Positions 45,162-55,071 of a DNA stretch of 64,000 bases are shown here, one piece after another. The position numbers were made by a program, and so were the translations under genes. The DNA comes from Halocatena salina (GTDB lineage Archaea; Halobacteriota; Halobacteria; Halobacteriales; Haloarculaceae): NCBI RefSeq assembly GCF_023115355.1, contig NZ_CP096019.1, positions 1,488,001-1,552,000 on the forward strand. Direction: 5' to 3'. The notes below the pieces were generated by a model. The model did no database searches. It saw only the letters and a program-made list of their open reading frames with translations, and had not been told where the DNA came from. Numbering within the stretch: the stretch's first letter is position 1; each line of letters begins with the position of its first letter.

Positions 45162-46586
45162 TCACCGATTCAGCGTGTGGATCGCCTTGCCGGTCGCGTT
45201 CTCGGCGGCTTCCATGACGGCTTCAGAGAGAGTGGGGTGGGTGTGGATTGTCGCGCCCACGTCTTCGAGGGTTGCGCCCATCTCGATGGCAAGACCCAAC
45301 TCGCCGATCAGCTCGGAGGCTTCGGGGGCGACGACTTGGGCACCGAGGAGGAATCCGCTGGGTTCGTCGGCGACGACGCGCACGAACCCATCCGTCTCTT
45401 CGAGCGTGAGCGCGCGTCCGCTCGCGCGCATCGGCATCTGGCCGACGACCGGTTCGAACCCTTCTTCTTTTGCTTCGGTCTCGGTCAGCCCGACGGTTCC
45501 GATCTCGGGATCGGTGAACACCGCTGCCGGGATGGCTTGGTAGTCCAGTGCCGCCGGCTCGCCCGCGATCACTTCGGCCGCGACTTCTCCTTCCTTCATT
45601 CCTTTGTGGGCGAGCATCGGATCGCCAGCCACGTCGCCGACAGCGTACACGTGATCGAGGGTCGTCCGTGTGCGGTCGTCGGTCGGGATGAATCCCCGAT
45701 CGTCAGTGTCGAGATCGATCGCATCGAGATTCAGCGTGTCCGTGATAGGCGTGCGTCCGACAGCGACGAGTACTTTCTCTGCGCCGTATTCGTCGATTTC
45801 TCCCTCTTCGGTCTCTGTGTGTACGGTGATTCCACCGTCCATTTCCTCCCAGTCCTGTGCGGACTCACCGAACTGGAAGTCGATGCCGAGCTGCTGGGCG
45901 CGCTCTTTGACGACGCTCGATACGTCGGACTCGTAGGTCGGCAACACGTCATCGAGCATCTCGACGACCGTTACGTCCGTCCCGAGTTTGGCGAACACTG
46001 TCGACAGCTCCATCCCGATGTAGCCCGCGCCGACCACGAGGAGACTCTCGGGGATCGATTCCAGTGCGAGCGCGTGGCGCGAGGAGAGGATCCGATCGCC
46101 GTCGAACGCGAACCCCGGAATCTCGATGGGTCGACTTCCGGTTGCGATGATGGCGTCTTGGAACTCGACCGATTCGCTGCCTTGGCCTTCTCCGTCGTGG
46201 ATGACGCGGACCGTGTTCTCGTCGGCGAATTCGGCTCGACCCTCCAAGAGATTCACGCCGTTTGCCTTACAGAGCTTCTCGACACCGCCCGTGAGCTGGT
46301 CGACGACGTCGTCTTTCCACGCCACCATCTCTCCGAGATCGACACTGGGATCGGCATGGATCCCCAACTCCTCGGCGGTGGCGGCTTCATGAGCGGTGTT
46401 TGCACCGGTCACTAACGCTTTCGATGGGATACAGCCGTGATTGAGGCATGTCCCGCCGAGGGCGTTCGTTTCAGCGAGCGTGACATCGAGATCGAACTGT
46501 GCAGCCCGGATGGCTGCGGTGTAGCCGGCCGGACCGCCGCCGATAACCACGACGTCGGTTCCGGTTGCGATATCTCCAACGACCAT
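45162..46586 (-). CDS. lpdA: Dihydrolipoyl dehydrogenase (E3)
   Basis: 474 residues; reoxidises the lipoyl groups of E2 using FAD and NAD. FAD motif VVVIGGGPAGYTAAIRAAQ is near residue 12. The redox disulphide is in GGTCLNHGCIPSKAL (CxxxxC). The NAD site is SLLVVGAGYIGMELSTVFAKLG; YAVGDVAGDPMLAHKGMKEGEVAAE is the second FAD contact. The C-terminal HTHPTLSEAV supplies the catalytic His-Glu. It is the last gene of the pdhA-pdhB-pdhC-lpdA unit, 4 bp after pdhC. Confidence 0.97.
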   Translation of the reverse strand: MVVGDIATGTDVVVIGGGPAGYTAAIRAAQFDLDVTLAETNALGGTCLNHGCIPSKALVTGANTAHEAATAEELGIHADPSVDLGEMVAWKDDVVDQLTGGVEKLCKANGVNLLEGRAEFADENTVRVIHDGEGQGSESVEFQDAIIATGSRPIEIPGFAFDGDRILSSRHALALESIPESLLVVGAGYIGMELSTVFAKLGTDVTVVEMLDDVLPTYESDVSSVVKERAQQLGIDFQFGESAQDWEEMDGGITVHTETEEGEIDEYGAEKVLVAVGRTPITDTLNLDAIDLDTDDRGFIPTDDRTRTTLDHVYAVGDVAGDPMLAHKGMKEGEVAAEVIAGEPAALDYQAIPAAVFTDPEIGTVGLTETEAKEEGFEPVVGQMPMRASGRALTLEETDGFVRVVADEPSGFLLGAQVVAPEASELIGELGLAIEMGATLEDVGATIHTHPTLSEAVMEAAENATGKAIHTLNR

Positions 46587-46590
46587 GTTC

Positions 46591-48033
46591 TTATAGTAAT
46601 AACAGCGCTGGATTGTTCAAATATTGCTTCACCGTATTCGTGAACGACCCGGCGACCGCTCCGTCGATGATGCGGTGATCGATCGACAGAGAGAGCGTCA
46701 TCACCTTCCGTGGGACGATTTCGCCGTCTATCACGCGGGGTTTTTCCTTGATCTCACCCAGTCCGAGGATCGCGGATTCGGGGTGGTTGATGATCGGTGT
46801 GGCGTACTCGCCACCGACGGCACCGAAGTTGGTGATCGTGAACGTCCCACCTTGCATCTCCTCGCGGGCGATTTCACGCTCGCGGGCTTTCGTTACGAGT
46901 TCGTTCATCTCGGAGCTGAGCTGGAGCAGCCCCTTCCGGTTGACGTCGTCGATCACCGGTACCATCAGCCCCGCATCGGTTGCGACGGCGATCCCAACGT
47001 TGTAGTAGTTTTTGAGCACGATCTCCTCGGTAGATTCATCCAGCGAGGCGTTGAGATACGGATGGTCTTTCAGCGCGGCAACGACGGCTTTCATCACGAA
47101 GGGCATGTACGTGAGCGAGACGCCCCGCTCTTTTGCGACCTGTTTGAGATCGTCGCGCGTTTCGACCAGTTCGGTCACGTCAACCTCGTCGTGGTGGGTG
47201 ACGTGGGGCGCAGTGAACTTCGAACGTTCCATCTGCTGGCCGATCGTGCGCCGGATCCCCTTGTAGGGAACGCGCTCTTCGCGTTCTCCGGTCTGTAGTG
47301 CTCTGGTATCAGCTGCCTGAGCAGCCTGTTGGCGCTCCGTATACGCTTCGATCTGCTCGGCCGTAACGAACGGCTCGCCGTCGTGTTCGCTGTCTGTCGG
47401 CACGGCGTCAATGTCTACTCCTTCCTCGTCGGCGAGCTTCCGGGTGGCGGGCACGGCGAGGGTTCTATCGCGGTCGGCTCCCTCGCTCGCCGGGGTGAAT
47501 GTGTCCCCTTCGCTTTCGTCGGCCGGCTGGACGGCCGATTCGACGCCGTCGCTGGCCTCTGCCCGGGTTTCTTCAGCGTGGGCACGCACGTCCTCCGCAG
47601 TGATGCGGCCGCTCGGATCGGATCCCTCGACGGCACTGATATCCACTCCACGCTCGCGCGCGAGGCGGCGCGCACTGGGTGCGGCGAAAACGCGATCCGT
47701 GGCTTCCGCCTCGACGTCCGTCGTCGACGCCGGTTCGGCTTCGGCTTCGGATTCGGCTTCTGTTTCGGTCTCGGTCTCGGTTGCTTTTCCATCTCCGTCG
47801 GTGTCGAAGACGATGATAACGTCACCGACGGGCACTATCTCGCCCGCTTTGGCCCGTCGCTCAGCGACCGTCCCATCTACTGGCGAGGGGACTTCGACGA
47901 CGGCTTTGTCCGTCTCGACCTCCACCACTGGCTGGTCTTCCTCGACAGGGTCGCCGGTTTCGACGAGCCAGTTGACGATCTCACCTTCTGCGACACCTTC
48001 TCCAACGTCCGGAAGTTCGAATTCGTGTGTCAT
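46591..48033 (-). CDS. pdhC: 2-oxoacid dehydrogenase E2, dihydrolipoyl acyltransferase
   Basis: 480 residues. An N-terminal lipoyl domain (about 1-77) has the modified Lys in VEVETDKAVVEVPS. An acidic Glu/Thr/Ala linker follows, then two peripheral-subunit-binding domains: APSARRLARERGVDISAVEGS near 120-150 and VPATRKLADEEGVDIDAVPT near 200-240. The C-terminal catalytic domain has the active-site LSIDHRIIDGA. Two binding domains in one E2 are unusual; most have one. It accepts the acyl group from E1 and transfers it to CoA. Confidence 0.95.
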   Translation of the reverse strand: MTHEFELPDVGEGVAEGEIVNWLVETGDPVEEDQPVVEVETDKAVVEVPSPVDGTVAERRAKAGEIVPVGDVIIVFDTDGDGKATETETETEAESEAEAEPASTTDVEAEATDRVFAAPSARRLARERGVDISAVEGSDPSGRITAEDVRAHAEETRAEASDGVESAVQPADESEGDTFTPASEGADRDRTLAVPATRKLADEEGVDIDAVPTDSEHDGEPFVTAEQIEAYTERQQAAQAADTRALQTGEREERVPYKGIRRTIGQQMERSKFTAPHVTHHDEVDVTELVETRDDLKQVAKERGVSLTYMPFVMKAVVAALKDHPYLNASLDESTEEIVLKNYYNVGIAVATDAGLMVPVIDDVNRKGLLQLSSEMNELVTKAREREIAREEMQGGTFTITNFGAVGGEYATPIINHPESAILGLGEIKEKPRVIDGEIVPRKVMTLSLSIDHRIIDGAVAGSFTNTVKQYLNNPALLLL

Positions 48034-48049
48034 CGTTCGATATCTGTAC

Positions 48050-49051
48050 TCAGAAGTTCACAACGTCTCGAATCCCATCGGCGATCCGCGTCGGTTCCGG
48101 GAGATAGTAATCTTCGAGCGCGTACAGCGGGAACGGCGTGTCGAACCCGGTGATACGCTTGATCGGTGCCTCTTGGTAGAGCAGTGCCTCCTCTTGGATG
48201 GTGGCGGTGATTTCGCCCGCAAGCCCACCGGTCTTGGGCGCTTCGTGAACGACGGCTCCCCGTCCCGTCTTCTTGAACGACTCCACGATGGTGTCCGTAT
48301 CCAGTGGCGATAGGGTTCGGAGATCGACGACTTCCACGTCGATCTCGCCGGCGAGTTCCTCGGCAGCTTCGAGCGTCCGGTAGGCCATCGCGCCCCACGT
48401 GAACACCGATACATCCGATCCTTCCCGACGGATCGCTGCCTCACCGAGCGGCGTGGTGTAGGTGTCTTCTGCCACCTCCTCGCGGAACGCCCGGTAGATG
48501 AGCTTCGGTTCGAGAAACACGACTGGATCCGGATCGCGGATCGCCGACGCGAGCAATCCCTTCGCGTCCGTCGGTGTGCTCGGTACGACGACTTTCAAAC
48601 CGGGTTCGTGGACGAAAAAGGCCTCTTTGGATTCGGAGTGGTGTTCGGGCGCGCGGATCCCACCGCCGTAGGGCGCGCGCACCACCATCGGACAGGAGAA
48701 TCGTCCTCGTGATCGGGTGCGAATCCGCGCGGCGTGGGAGACGATCTGATCGAATGCGGGGTAGATGAACCCCATGAACTGGATTTCGGGGACTGGACGC
48801 AGCCCATAGGCTGCCATCCCGATCGCGGTGCCGACGATGCCCGATTCGGCCAGCGGCGTGTCGATAACGCGATCTCCCCCGAACTCATCGTACAGTCCCT
48901 CGGTTGCGCGGAAGACGCCACCATTTTTCCCGACGTCTTCGCCCATGACGATGACGTCCTCGCTCCGTTCCATCTCGCCGTACAGACCGTCTCGGACCGC
49001 CTGTACGAGCGTGAGATCTTCTGTGGTCGATTGCTGGTTTTGTGTGCTCAT
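48050..49051 (-). CDS. pdhB: 2-oxoacid dehydrogenase E1 component, beta subunit
   Basis: 333 residues. VIVMGEDVGKNGGVFRATEGL lies near residue 35, with the Glu that activates thiamine diphosphate (MGEDV). VIDTPLAESGIVGTAIGMAAYGLRPVPEIQF and APYGGGIRAPEHHSES are further family blocks. The C-terminal transketolase-like domain contains VVDLRTLSPLDTDTI. It pairs with pdhA, which overlaps it by four bases. Confidence 0.96.
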   Translation of the reverse strand: MSTQNQQSTTEDLTLVQAVRDGLYGEMERSEDVIVMGEDVGKNGGVFRATEGLYDEFGGDRVIDTPLAESGIVGTAIGMAAYGLRPVPEIQFMGFIYPAFDQIVSHAARIRTRSRGRFSCPMVVRAPYGGGIRAPEHHSESKEAFFVHEPGLKVVVPSTPTDAKGLLASAIRDPDPVVFLEPKLIYRAFREEVAEDTYTTPLGEAAIRREGSDVSVFTWGAMAYRTLEAAEELAGEIDVEVVDLRTLSPLDTDTIVESFKKTGRGAVVHEAPKTGGLAGEITATIQEEALLYQEAPIKRITGFDTPFPLYALEDYYLPEPTRIADGIRDVVNF

Positions 49052-50151
49052 TCCAGTAGCTCCTCGTCGCCGTGTCTGTCACGAAGTCGTTCGAACGCCT
49101 CGCGCTGATCTGCCACCCGATCCGGCGTTTTCGAATGAACGTGTTCGAACATCTCTGATGGATCGGGTCGATCGGTTGATTCGGCCGCGTCGATCGCGTC
49201 GTCGACCTCCGCTTCGATCTCGGTCGTGATCGCGTCGATGCGTTCCTCATCGAGGAGTCCCTCGTTCTGGAGATACGCCTCGAACCGCGGGATCGGATCG
49301 CGGCGCTTCCACTGTTCGACTTCGTCGTCGTCGCGGTAGACGCTCGGATCGTCCGCCGTCGTGTGCGCACCGAATCGATACTGAACGGCTTCGATCAGCG
49401 TCGGCCGCCTGTCGTCTCCGTCCGGTTCTCGGGCTTTTTCGACGGCCGCTTCGGTCACCTGGTACACCGCGAGCGGATCCATCCCATCGACTTGAACGCC
49501 CTCGAATCCGTACGCAGTGGCCTTTTGCGCGATGGTTTGGCTAGCCGTTTGGCGCTCTCGTGGGACGGAGATCGCCCACTGGTTGTTGTTGCAGAAAAAG
49601 ACCGTAGGGGTATCGAACACCCCTGCGAAGTTCAATCCCTCGTGAAAGTCACCTTCGCTCGTCGCACCGTCTCCGAAATAACACATGAACACGCGGTCTT
49701 CTCCCTTGAGCTTCGACGCCCACGCCATTCCCGTGGCGTGTGGTATCTGGGTTGCGATCGGGACGGTCGACGGGAAGACGGGCTGGTCATCCATCTTGTT
49801 GCCGCGCTCGTCACCCATCCAGTACCGAAGTGTCTCCGACAGATTGACGTCAGAGCTATAGACAGCCGCGTGTTCGCGGTAGGAGGGTATCAGCCAGTCG
49901 TCTTTTGCCAACGCGTGAACGCTCCCTACTTGGGCTCCTTCCTGTCCCGACATCGGCGGAAACGTGCCCATCCGTCCCTGTCGCTGGAGACTCACCGCAC
50001 GCTGGTCGAAGTGACGTCCGATCTTCATCTCTCGATACATCTCGATGAGTTCGTCCTCCTCGAGTTCCGGTACCGTGGCCCCATCGTAGACGCGTCCCTC
50101 TTCGTCGAGAACCTGAACGCGCTTATCGGGGTCGCGTTGTAGCGTACTCAT
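49048..50151 (-). CDS. pdhA: 2-oxoacid dehydrogenase E1 component, alpha subunit
   Basis: 367 residues binding thiamine diphosphate through YFGDGATSEGDFHEGLNFAGV ending in the NNNQWAIS part (GDG...NN motif). HATGMAWASKLKG and YRFGAHTTADDPSVYR are typical E1-alpha blocks. ATG at 50151 is preferred over codons to 50307. Minus-strand TATA candidates are at about 50189-50214. The true substrate of haloarchaeal complexes of this type (pyruvate, branched-chain or other 2-oxoacid) is not certain, because pyruvate is mainly oxidised by ferredoxin enzymes in this group. Confidence 0.94.
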   Translation of the reverse strand: MSTLQRDPDKRVQVLDEEGRVYDGATVPELEEDELIEMYREMKIGRHFDQRAVSLQRQGRMGTFPPMSGQEGAQVGSVHALAKDDWLIPSYREHAAVYSSDVNLSETLRYWMGDERGNKMDDQPVFPSTVPIATQIPHATGMAWASKLKGEDRVFMCYFGDGATSEGDFHEGLNFAGVFDTPTVFFCNNNQWAISVPRERQTASQTIAQKATAYGFEGVQVDGMDPLAVYQVTEAAVEKAREPDGDDRRPTLIEAVQYRFGAHTTADDPSVYRDDDEVEQWKRRDPIPRFEAYLQNEGLLDEERIDAITTEIEAEVDDAIDAAESTDRPDPSEMFEHVHSKTPDRVADQREAFERLRDRHGDEELLE

Positions 50152-50341
50152 ACTTCCCTCTGCAGCATATACGAAACTTTCCCGCTGTCCGTATAGTGTT
50201 TTCGTAAATATCTTTCTCTCGTTGCTAATCTTGCCATGCAAACGCCGTATGGGGCGTTTGCGATCACTGTACCGATGAGAGACGTTGCCAAGTTGACTCC
50301 AAGACAAAATAATTATCTATGCCGGAAGTCACTGAGAAGTC

Positions 50342-51943
50342 ATGAGTTATACAGTAGTGCGAAACTCACTACTCTCATTTTTCTCCGATCCGCCCGGTAC
50401 TGTTACCGAGCGTGGTATGCTTCTCTCTGCGCTCTCACTTACGGTTCTTCTCGTGGGTGTCGTTCCTCTCGTAACGCTTATAACTGGTTTCCCACTCCTC
50501 GCGGTGGTGGCCATCGCTGGCGTCGTTTATGCTGGTTGGGCAGTTCTCACGGACAACTTCCTTGAAGGGCTGTGTAGCGGGGTCATCGTCCTCTGTACGT
50601 TCCAGGCTGAGATTCCAATCGCTGGAATCAGTCGCGGTGGTCAGCTCGGAGCGTACACGTTAGAGATCATGCTGGTTGACGTCGCGGCAGTGCCGCTTGC
50701 TGTCCTGTTGTTGGTGTGGACCTCAGCACGGTTCAGACTACCAACCGATCGTAGCGCGCGGATCGCCGGGTACGCACTCGCCGGCCTCGTCGTTTGGGCA
50801 ACCATCGCTGCCGTCATGGGCGACGGCCCATCGACGATGATGGGGCTTTTCTTCTCGGTGGCTCAGCTTCGACATCTGCTGTTGTTCGGCATCGCAATGG
50901 TCATTGGACGGTACGTTGGACTCCGAACCGTCACGTATTCGCTGCTCATCGCAGTGGGTGGACACGTGCTGTTTGCGATCGCCGAAGTGTTCAACCGAGG
51001 CTCATTCGGTCTCAGCTATCTCGGCGAAGCAAGCGGCTACGGCTTTGAAACCTTCTATATCGGACCCATCGCAGTCACGGCCTCGACGTACGCCGGTGGG
51101 TTCGCTGGTATCGCTCGGATTTTGACCGCGCTGTTGTTACTCGTGATTCCGATCGCGGTAGAGCGCGTCATCAGGGGCTCAAACTGGCAGCAAGTGCTCT
51201 CTCTCGGATTTATCACCGGCGGCGTCTTTCTCCTTCGGGTCAGCGCAACCGACTCCGGTTGGGCCGCGTTTTTGCTTACCGTCCCGCTGATGATCGGTTC
51301 GGTGGCGTACATCCACCGCACGGCCGAGGAAGATGGACTCGGGCTGTACGATTACGCTCGTGGATACGCCACTACTGTCGGTGCGGGCCTGTTGAGCTGC
51401 CTCCTGTTTTTCTCACGAACCGCCAGTCAGGAAGCGCCGGAGCCGGAGCCGGCTCCGGAACCAGTGGACGGCTCCGGAATGTTGTCTCGAATCGATTCCG
51501 AGATAATCATATCGATGTTGGACGCCGTTCCGTTGATAAACACGGGGAACCTCTCGATACGAGTCCAGCAGTACGTCGCGGCGCTGGAAATCGGCATCAC
51601 CAATCCCCTGTTCGGGATCGGTGGGATGAACTTTTCGCTCGTCGCACAGAGCTACGGCGTCTCGCGTGCGATCTCGATGCACAACGTGTACCTGTCCTTT
51701 CTGGTTGGAACCGGGATACCGGGCATACTCCTGTTCGTCACCAGCCTTCTCGCAGTTCTCGTCGTAGCGGTCAAAAACGCTGTGACGGCGATCGACGAGG
51801 ACCGGCTGCTCTGGGCGATGATCGCCTGTGGCATGCTCGGTTTCCACGCCATCAACTTCTGGATCGCCGCGGGCGAAATCGGGAAGGTCGCGTACATGAC
51901 GTTCTGGATGCTCGCCGGCGCGGTCGTCGGGTCCACGAAATAA
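50342..51943 (+). CDS. Wzy/O-antigen-ligase-like membrane protein
   Basis: 533 residues with about 11-12 hydrophobic segments. A large hydrophilic loop (about 355-435) has a PEPEPAPEP stretch followed by NTGNLSIRVQQYVAALEIGITNPLFGIGGMNFSL and MHNVYLSFLVGTGIPG, the conserved loop of O-antigen polymerase/ligase proteins. It is expected to polymerise or transfer lipid-linked glycans on the outer face of the membrane. TATA-like TAATTATC at about 50308-50316. It begins the surface-polysaccharide cluster. Confidence 0.82.
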   Translation: MSYTVVRNSLLSFFSDPPGTVTERGMLLSALSLTVLLVGVVPLVTLITGFPLLAVVAIAGVVYAGWAVLTDNFLEGLCSGVIVLCTFQAEIPIAGISRGGQLGAYTLEIMLVDVAAVPLAVLLLVWTSARFRLPTDRSARIAGYALAGLVVWATIAAVMGDGPSTMMGLFFSVAQLRHLLLFGIAMVIGRYVGLRTVTYSLLIAVGGHVLFAIAEVFNRGSFGLSYLGEASGYGFETFYIGPIAVTASTYAGGFAGIARILTALLLLVIPIAVERVIRGSNWQQVLSLGFITGGVFLLRVSATDSGWAAFLLTVPLMIGSVAYIHRTAEEDGLGLYDYARGYATTVGAGLLSCLLFFSRTASQEAPEPEPAPEPVDGSGMLSRIDSEIIISMLDAVPLINTGNLSIRVQQYVAALEIGITNPLFGIGGMNFSLVAQSYGVSRAISMHNVYLSFLVGTGIPGILLFVTSLLAVLVVAVKNAVTAIDEDRLLWAMIACGMLGFHAINFWIAAGEIGKVAYMTFWMLAGAVVGSTK

Positions 51944-52084
51944 CTAATACACAACAACAGAATTATACCCGACTCCTGAACTGTGTTGTAGTATGCGAAC
52001 CTCTTATCGGCTCTTTCACGCCACCGATGCGATCCGCCTTGCCCTCGAAACGATCGATAAAACGATGACGTCGGTTATCAGTAA

Positions 52085-53080
52085 ATGACACGCGTTGGGC
52101 TATTGTATCAAAAAGAGCAGTACGCTCATGCACTCGCGCAGACACTCGACCAGCTTCCGGTCGACTACACGGCTGACGTTCTAACCCTGTCCGATCTCGC
52201 ATACGCGAAACGGTACGATTTGCTCCAAACCGACGAACTGCTTCGGTACGGGGTGAGTGCCGTTGGCGCTGGCACCCTCGCAGACGTTCCGGTCACGACG
52301 CATCTACAGGGATGGGACGATTATGCGAACACTCACGGTCAGTACACCCGGCGTATGCACGCGCTGATCCGGACTCTCAGTATCATCTCACGCCAGAATA
52401 TCGCGGGCGTTCTGTACGTCACACAGATAACAAAAGATCGGTTTCCGCTCTCGTTCGACCGGTATGGGTATTCGATGCCGGTGTTCGACGTCGACAGCTA
52501 CAAATCCGATATACAGGATACCGATGTTTCGACTACTGACGCCCGTGAGCTACTGACGGTGACGAACCTTCGGTATCAGGAGAAGCTGCGGGGCGTTCAA
52601 ACCGTTCTCGACGGATTACAACCGTTGTTTGCGACCCACGACGATCTCCGATATCGGATCGCAGGAGGGGGCAAGCAACTCGATGAGCTTCGAGAGATCG
52701 TTTCGGACTACCCCTACGCTGACCGCGTTAGCGTGCTCGGCTTCCGCGATGACGTTCCCGACCTACTCGCATCGGCGGATCTGTTCGTGTACGTCAGTTA
52801 CCTCGATTCGCTCGCCATGACGGTTCTCGAAGCGGAGGCTGCTGGCCTGCCGGTCGTTGCCGGTGACTGTGGTGGTGTTCCCGAAGCGGTGGGTGATGCG
52901 GGAATCGTCTGTCCGTCCACTGCGGAGGGCGTTTCGAACGCCGTTCGGACGCTCGTTCGAAACGACGACCTACGTGCATCGTTCGCAACGGCTGGTCGTG
53001 AACGGATGACCACACACAACCGGCGGCAGGCACACCGACACATCGCATTCTGGGAGAACGTCCTTGAGGACTGGAGTTGA
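52085..53080 (+). CDS. Glycosyltransferase family 4 (GT-B fold)
   Basis: 331 residues. The C-terminal nucleotide-sugar domain shows YRIAGGGKQLDELREIV, VSVLGFRDDVPDLLASADLFVYVSYLDSLAMTVLEAEAAGLPVVAGDCGGVPEAVGDAG. The ExxxxxxxE motif reads D(S)LAMTVLE, with Asp replacing the first Glu. No signal peptide or membrane segment, so cytoplasmic. Sugar donor unknown. A TATA-like ATTATACC lies at about 51962-51969. Converges with the phosphotransferase gene. Confidence 0.88.
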   Translation: MTRVGLLYQKEQYAHALAQTLDQLPVDYTADVLTLSDLAYAKRYDLLQTDELLRYGVSAVGAGTLADVPVTTHLQGWDDYANTHGQYTRRMHALIRTLSIISRQNIAGVLYVTQITKDRFPLSFDRYGYSMPVFDVDSYKSDIQDTDVSTTDARELLTVTNLRYQEKLRGVQTVLDGLQPLFATHDDLRYRIAGGGKQLDELREIVSDYPYADRVSVLGFRDDVPDLLASADLFVYVSYLDSLAMTVLEAEAAGLPVVAGDCGGVPEAVGDAGIVCPSTAEGVSNAVRTLVRNDDLRASFATAGRERMTTHNRRQAHRHIAFWENVLEDWS

Positions 53081-53109
53081 CAGCGATCACGCCCCCACTG
53101 ATCGATCGT

Positions 53110-54306
53110 TCACTCCCGGGCGGGATCGAACCGATCACAAACGGCCTCACACCGATTCGTCCCTGGTGGTTGGAGGAACTCCTCTCGGACCGCGTCTCGT
53201 TCGGCCGCGAACTCGTCGGTTTCGAGTACCGACTCGATGCTGACCAGTAGCTCGTCGAATTCCGTCGCAACCGGACCGGGCGTCGCCTCGTCGTAGTCCA
53301 GATTGAACCCTCGTGTCTCGCGGTACCGCTCTCGATCGAACGGATAAAAGACGACAGGTCTATCGAGCAACAGGTAATCGAAATACAACGAGGAGTAATC
53401 CGTGATCAGGGCGTCGATTGACGGCAACAGCGGGTACACGTCCAGCGCGGACGGCATCGAGATGATCCGCGAACATTCAGCTCGATCGACGTCTATCCGG
53501 TCTCGCGGGTGGGGTTTGACGATGAGGTACGCATCAATCTCGGTGAGCTTTGCGTCAAGCTTCGACAGATCGAGATGTTCCCCGACGTGCTGGCCCGTTT
53601 CCTCATGAAAGGTGGGCGCATACAGGAACACGTCGCTTTCCTCGTGGCGTTTGGCCGCCGTCTCGTAGATGTCCGCCTCGGTTTCGGTTCGTCCGTCCGG
53701 AAACGTTCCATCGAGAAGGTCGTTTCTCGGATACCCCGTGACGACGACCTGTGATGGATCCATATTCCGGCCGGACGCGAACGGTTCGACCATCGCCTCG
53801 CTCGTCACGGTCAGCCAGTCGAACTGTTTGAAGAGGGCGTATTTGCCCCGCTCGATCGGTCCAACGATGGGGTGATCGATCTGTCGATGAGCATCCCATT
53901 CGACCTGCTTCAGCATGATGCCGTGCCACAGCCCGACGATCGTCGTGCCACCGGCACACCATACGTTCACGTCCTGTGTACCGTGGCTCACGAACGCGAC
54001 ACTCGCCCGGAGGCTCGCGTACGTCCCACGGAACGAGTCAGCATGGTACGCTTCGTACCCTCGTGATTGCAGCGTCTCGACCACGGTCTCGTTTCTTGAC
54101 AGCCACACCGCCCGTACATTCGGACGCTCTTCGGCCGTGTGAAGATACAGATACTTCGAATTGTCGACGAACGCTGAACCTTCCTTGGCACCGAACACCC
54201 ACAGCGTTTCGTCTTTCGGCCAGACGAACGAAAGAACGTACAGCAACCCGAGCCAGAGGTACGATAGACCAGCACTCACACGAGAAACAACTCCGTTAAA
54301 ATCCAT
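53110..54306 (-). CDS. CDP-glycerol/CDP-alcohol polyol-phosphate transferase (TagB/TagF family)
   Basis: 398 residues. An N-terminal hydrophobic segment (about 10-30) suggests membrane association. Family motifs are VGLWHGIMLKQVEWDAH, VTGYPRNDLL, FLYAPTFHEETG, LIVKPHPRD and LITDYSSLYFDYLLLDRPVVFYPFD. In Gram-positive bacteria these enzymes transfer glycerol- or ribitol-phosphate from CDP carriers to build teichoic acids. Here the acceptor is unknown. It follows the nucleotidyltransferase gene by 12 bp, so the two are almost certainly co-transcribed. Confidence 0.9.
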   Translation of the reverse strand: MDFNGVVSRVSAGLSYLWLGLLYVLSFVWPKDETLWVFGAKEGSAFVDNSKYLYLHTAEERPNVRAVWLSRNETVVETLQSRGYEAYHADSFRGTYASLRASVAFVSHGTQDVNVWCAGGTTIVGLWHGIMLKQVEWDAHRQIDHPIVGPIERGKYALFKQFDWLTVTSEAMVEPFASGRNMDPSQVVVTGYPRNDLLDGTFPDGRTETEADIYETAAKRHEESDVFLYAPTFHEETGQHVGEHLDLSKLDAKLTEIDAYLIVKPHPRDRIDVDRAECSRIISMPSALDVYPLLPSIDALITDYSSLYFDYLLLDRPVVFYPFDRERYRETRGFNLDYDEATPGPVATEFDELLVSIESVLETDEFAAERDAVREEFLQPPGTNRCEAVCDRFDPARE

Positions 54307-54318
54307 ATCGTTTCTCCG

Positions 54319-55071
54319 TCACTCGACTGTGATCCGTCCGTAGATCCCTCTTGCTTCTGATAGGTCTTCTTCGGTGTCGATCTCGATCCACGGACCGTCA
54401 GTTTCCACGAACCCGACGCTCACGTCGTCGAACAGGCGATCGAACGCTCCTTCGTACCATCCGTTGACCTCCTCCTGTTCGATGAAATCCCCGATGTGCT
54501 CGAACAGCACGCTCGCGTCTTCGGCGGTGAACTTCGAGAGACCAATGTACTCGGCGGCCCCACCACTGAGATCCTTTCCGATAGCTTCGATGTCGTCACC
54601 GTCGAACGCCACCACCATCTCCTCGCCCGTTTGTTCGGTTTCTGGGTCGACAAGGAGGGCGCTCCCATCGTTTTGCTGTAGCTTCGAGAGGCTCGATGCT
54701 GGAAACAAAGTGTCAGAGTTTATTAGCGTGAATCCATCTAGGGCGTAGTCCCGTGCCAGCCACAACGAATAGATGTTGTTGGTCGAGTCGAACCGCTCGC
54801 TGTGAACGAACTCGATCTCCAGCGATTCTCGGGAGCGACAGTGGTCTCTGATCTGCTCGCTTTCGAACCCCGTCACGATGACGACTCGCTCATATCCGTT
54901 CGTTTCGAGTGCTTGGAGGATATGTTCGAGGATAGCCTGCTCACCGACGTCCAGTAGCGTCTTGGGTGTGTCGTCGGTTAACGGTTGGAGTCGCCGTCCT
55001 TGACCGGCGGCGAGAATGATCGCTTGCGTACTCGGATCCCCACCGAGACCATCTGCACGATGGCTATTCAT
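54319..55071 (-). CDS. Nucleotidyltransferase (LicC/sugar-nucleotidyltransferase-like)
   Basis: 250 residues. The N-terminal AIILAAGQGRRLQPLTDDTPKTLLDVGEQAILEHIL is the nucleotide-binding signature with the conserved Arg and Lys. LINSDTLFPA is the metal-binding Asp region, and GPWIEIDTEEDLSEA the C-terminal one. Size and motifs resemble cytidylyltransferases of the LicC type, but sugar-1-phosphate enzymes share them. ATG at 55071 (MNSHRADGLGG) is used; an upstream open frame to 55296 is not family-like. Its partner gene makes a CDP-activated alcohol phosphate the most attractive product (inference). Confidence 0.85.
   Translation of the reverse strand: MNSHRADGLGGDPSTQAIILAAGQGRRLQPLTDDTPKTLLDVGEQAILEHILQALETNGYERVVIVTGFESEQIRDHCRSRESLEIEFVHSERFDSTNNIYSLWLARDYALDGFTLINSDTLFPASSLSKLQQNDGSALLVDPETEQTGEEMVVAFDGDDIEAIGKDLSGGAAEYIGLSKFTAEDASVLFEHIGDFIEQEEVNGWYEGAFDRLFDDVSVGFVETDGPWIEIDTEEDLSEARGIYGRITVE

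Noticed and set aside
45153-46415. A 420-codon plus-strand frame opposite lpdA
   Set aside because: Antisense shadow of a clear dihydrolipoyl dehydrogenase; Asp/Arg-rich with no domain pattern.
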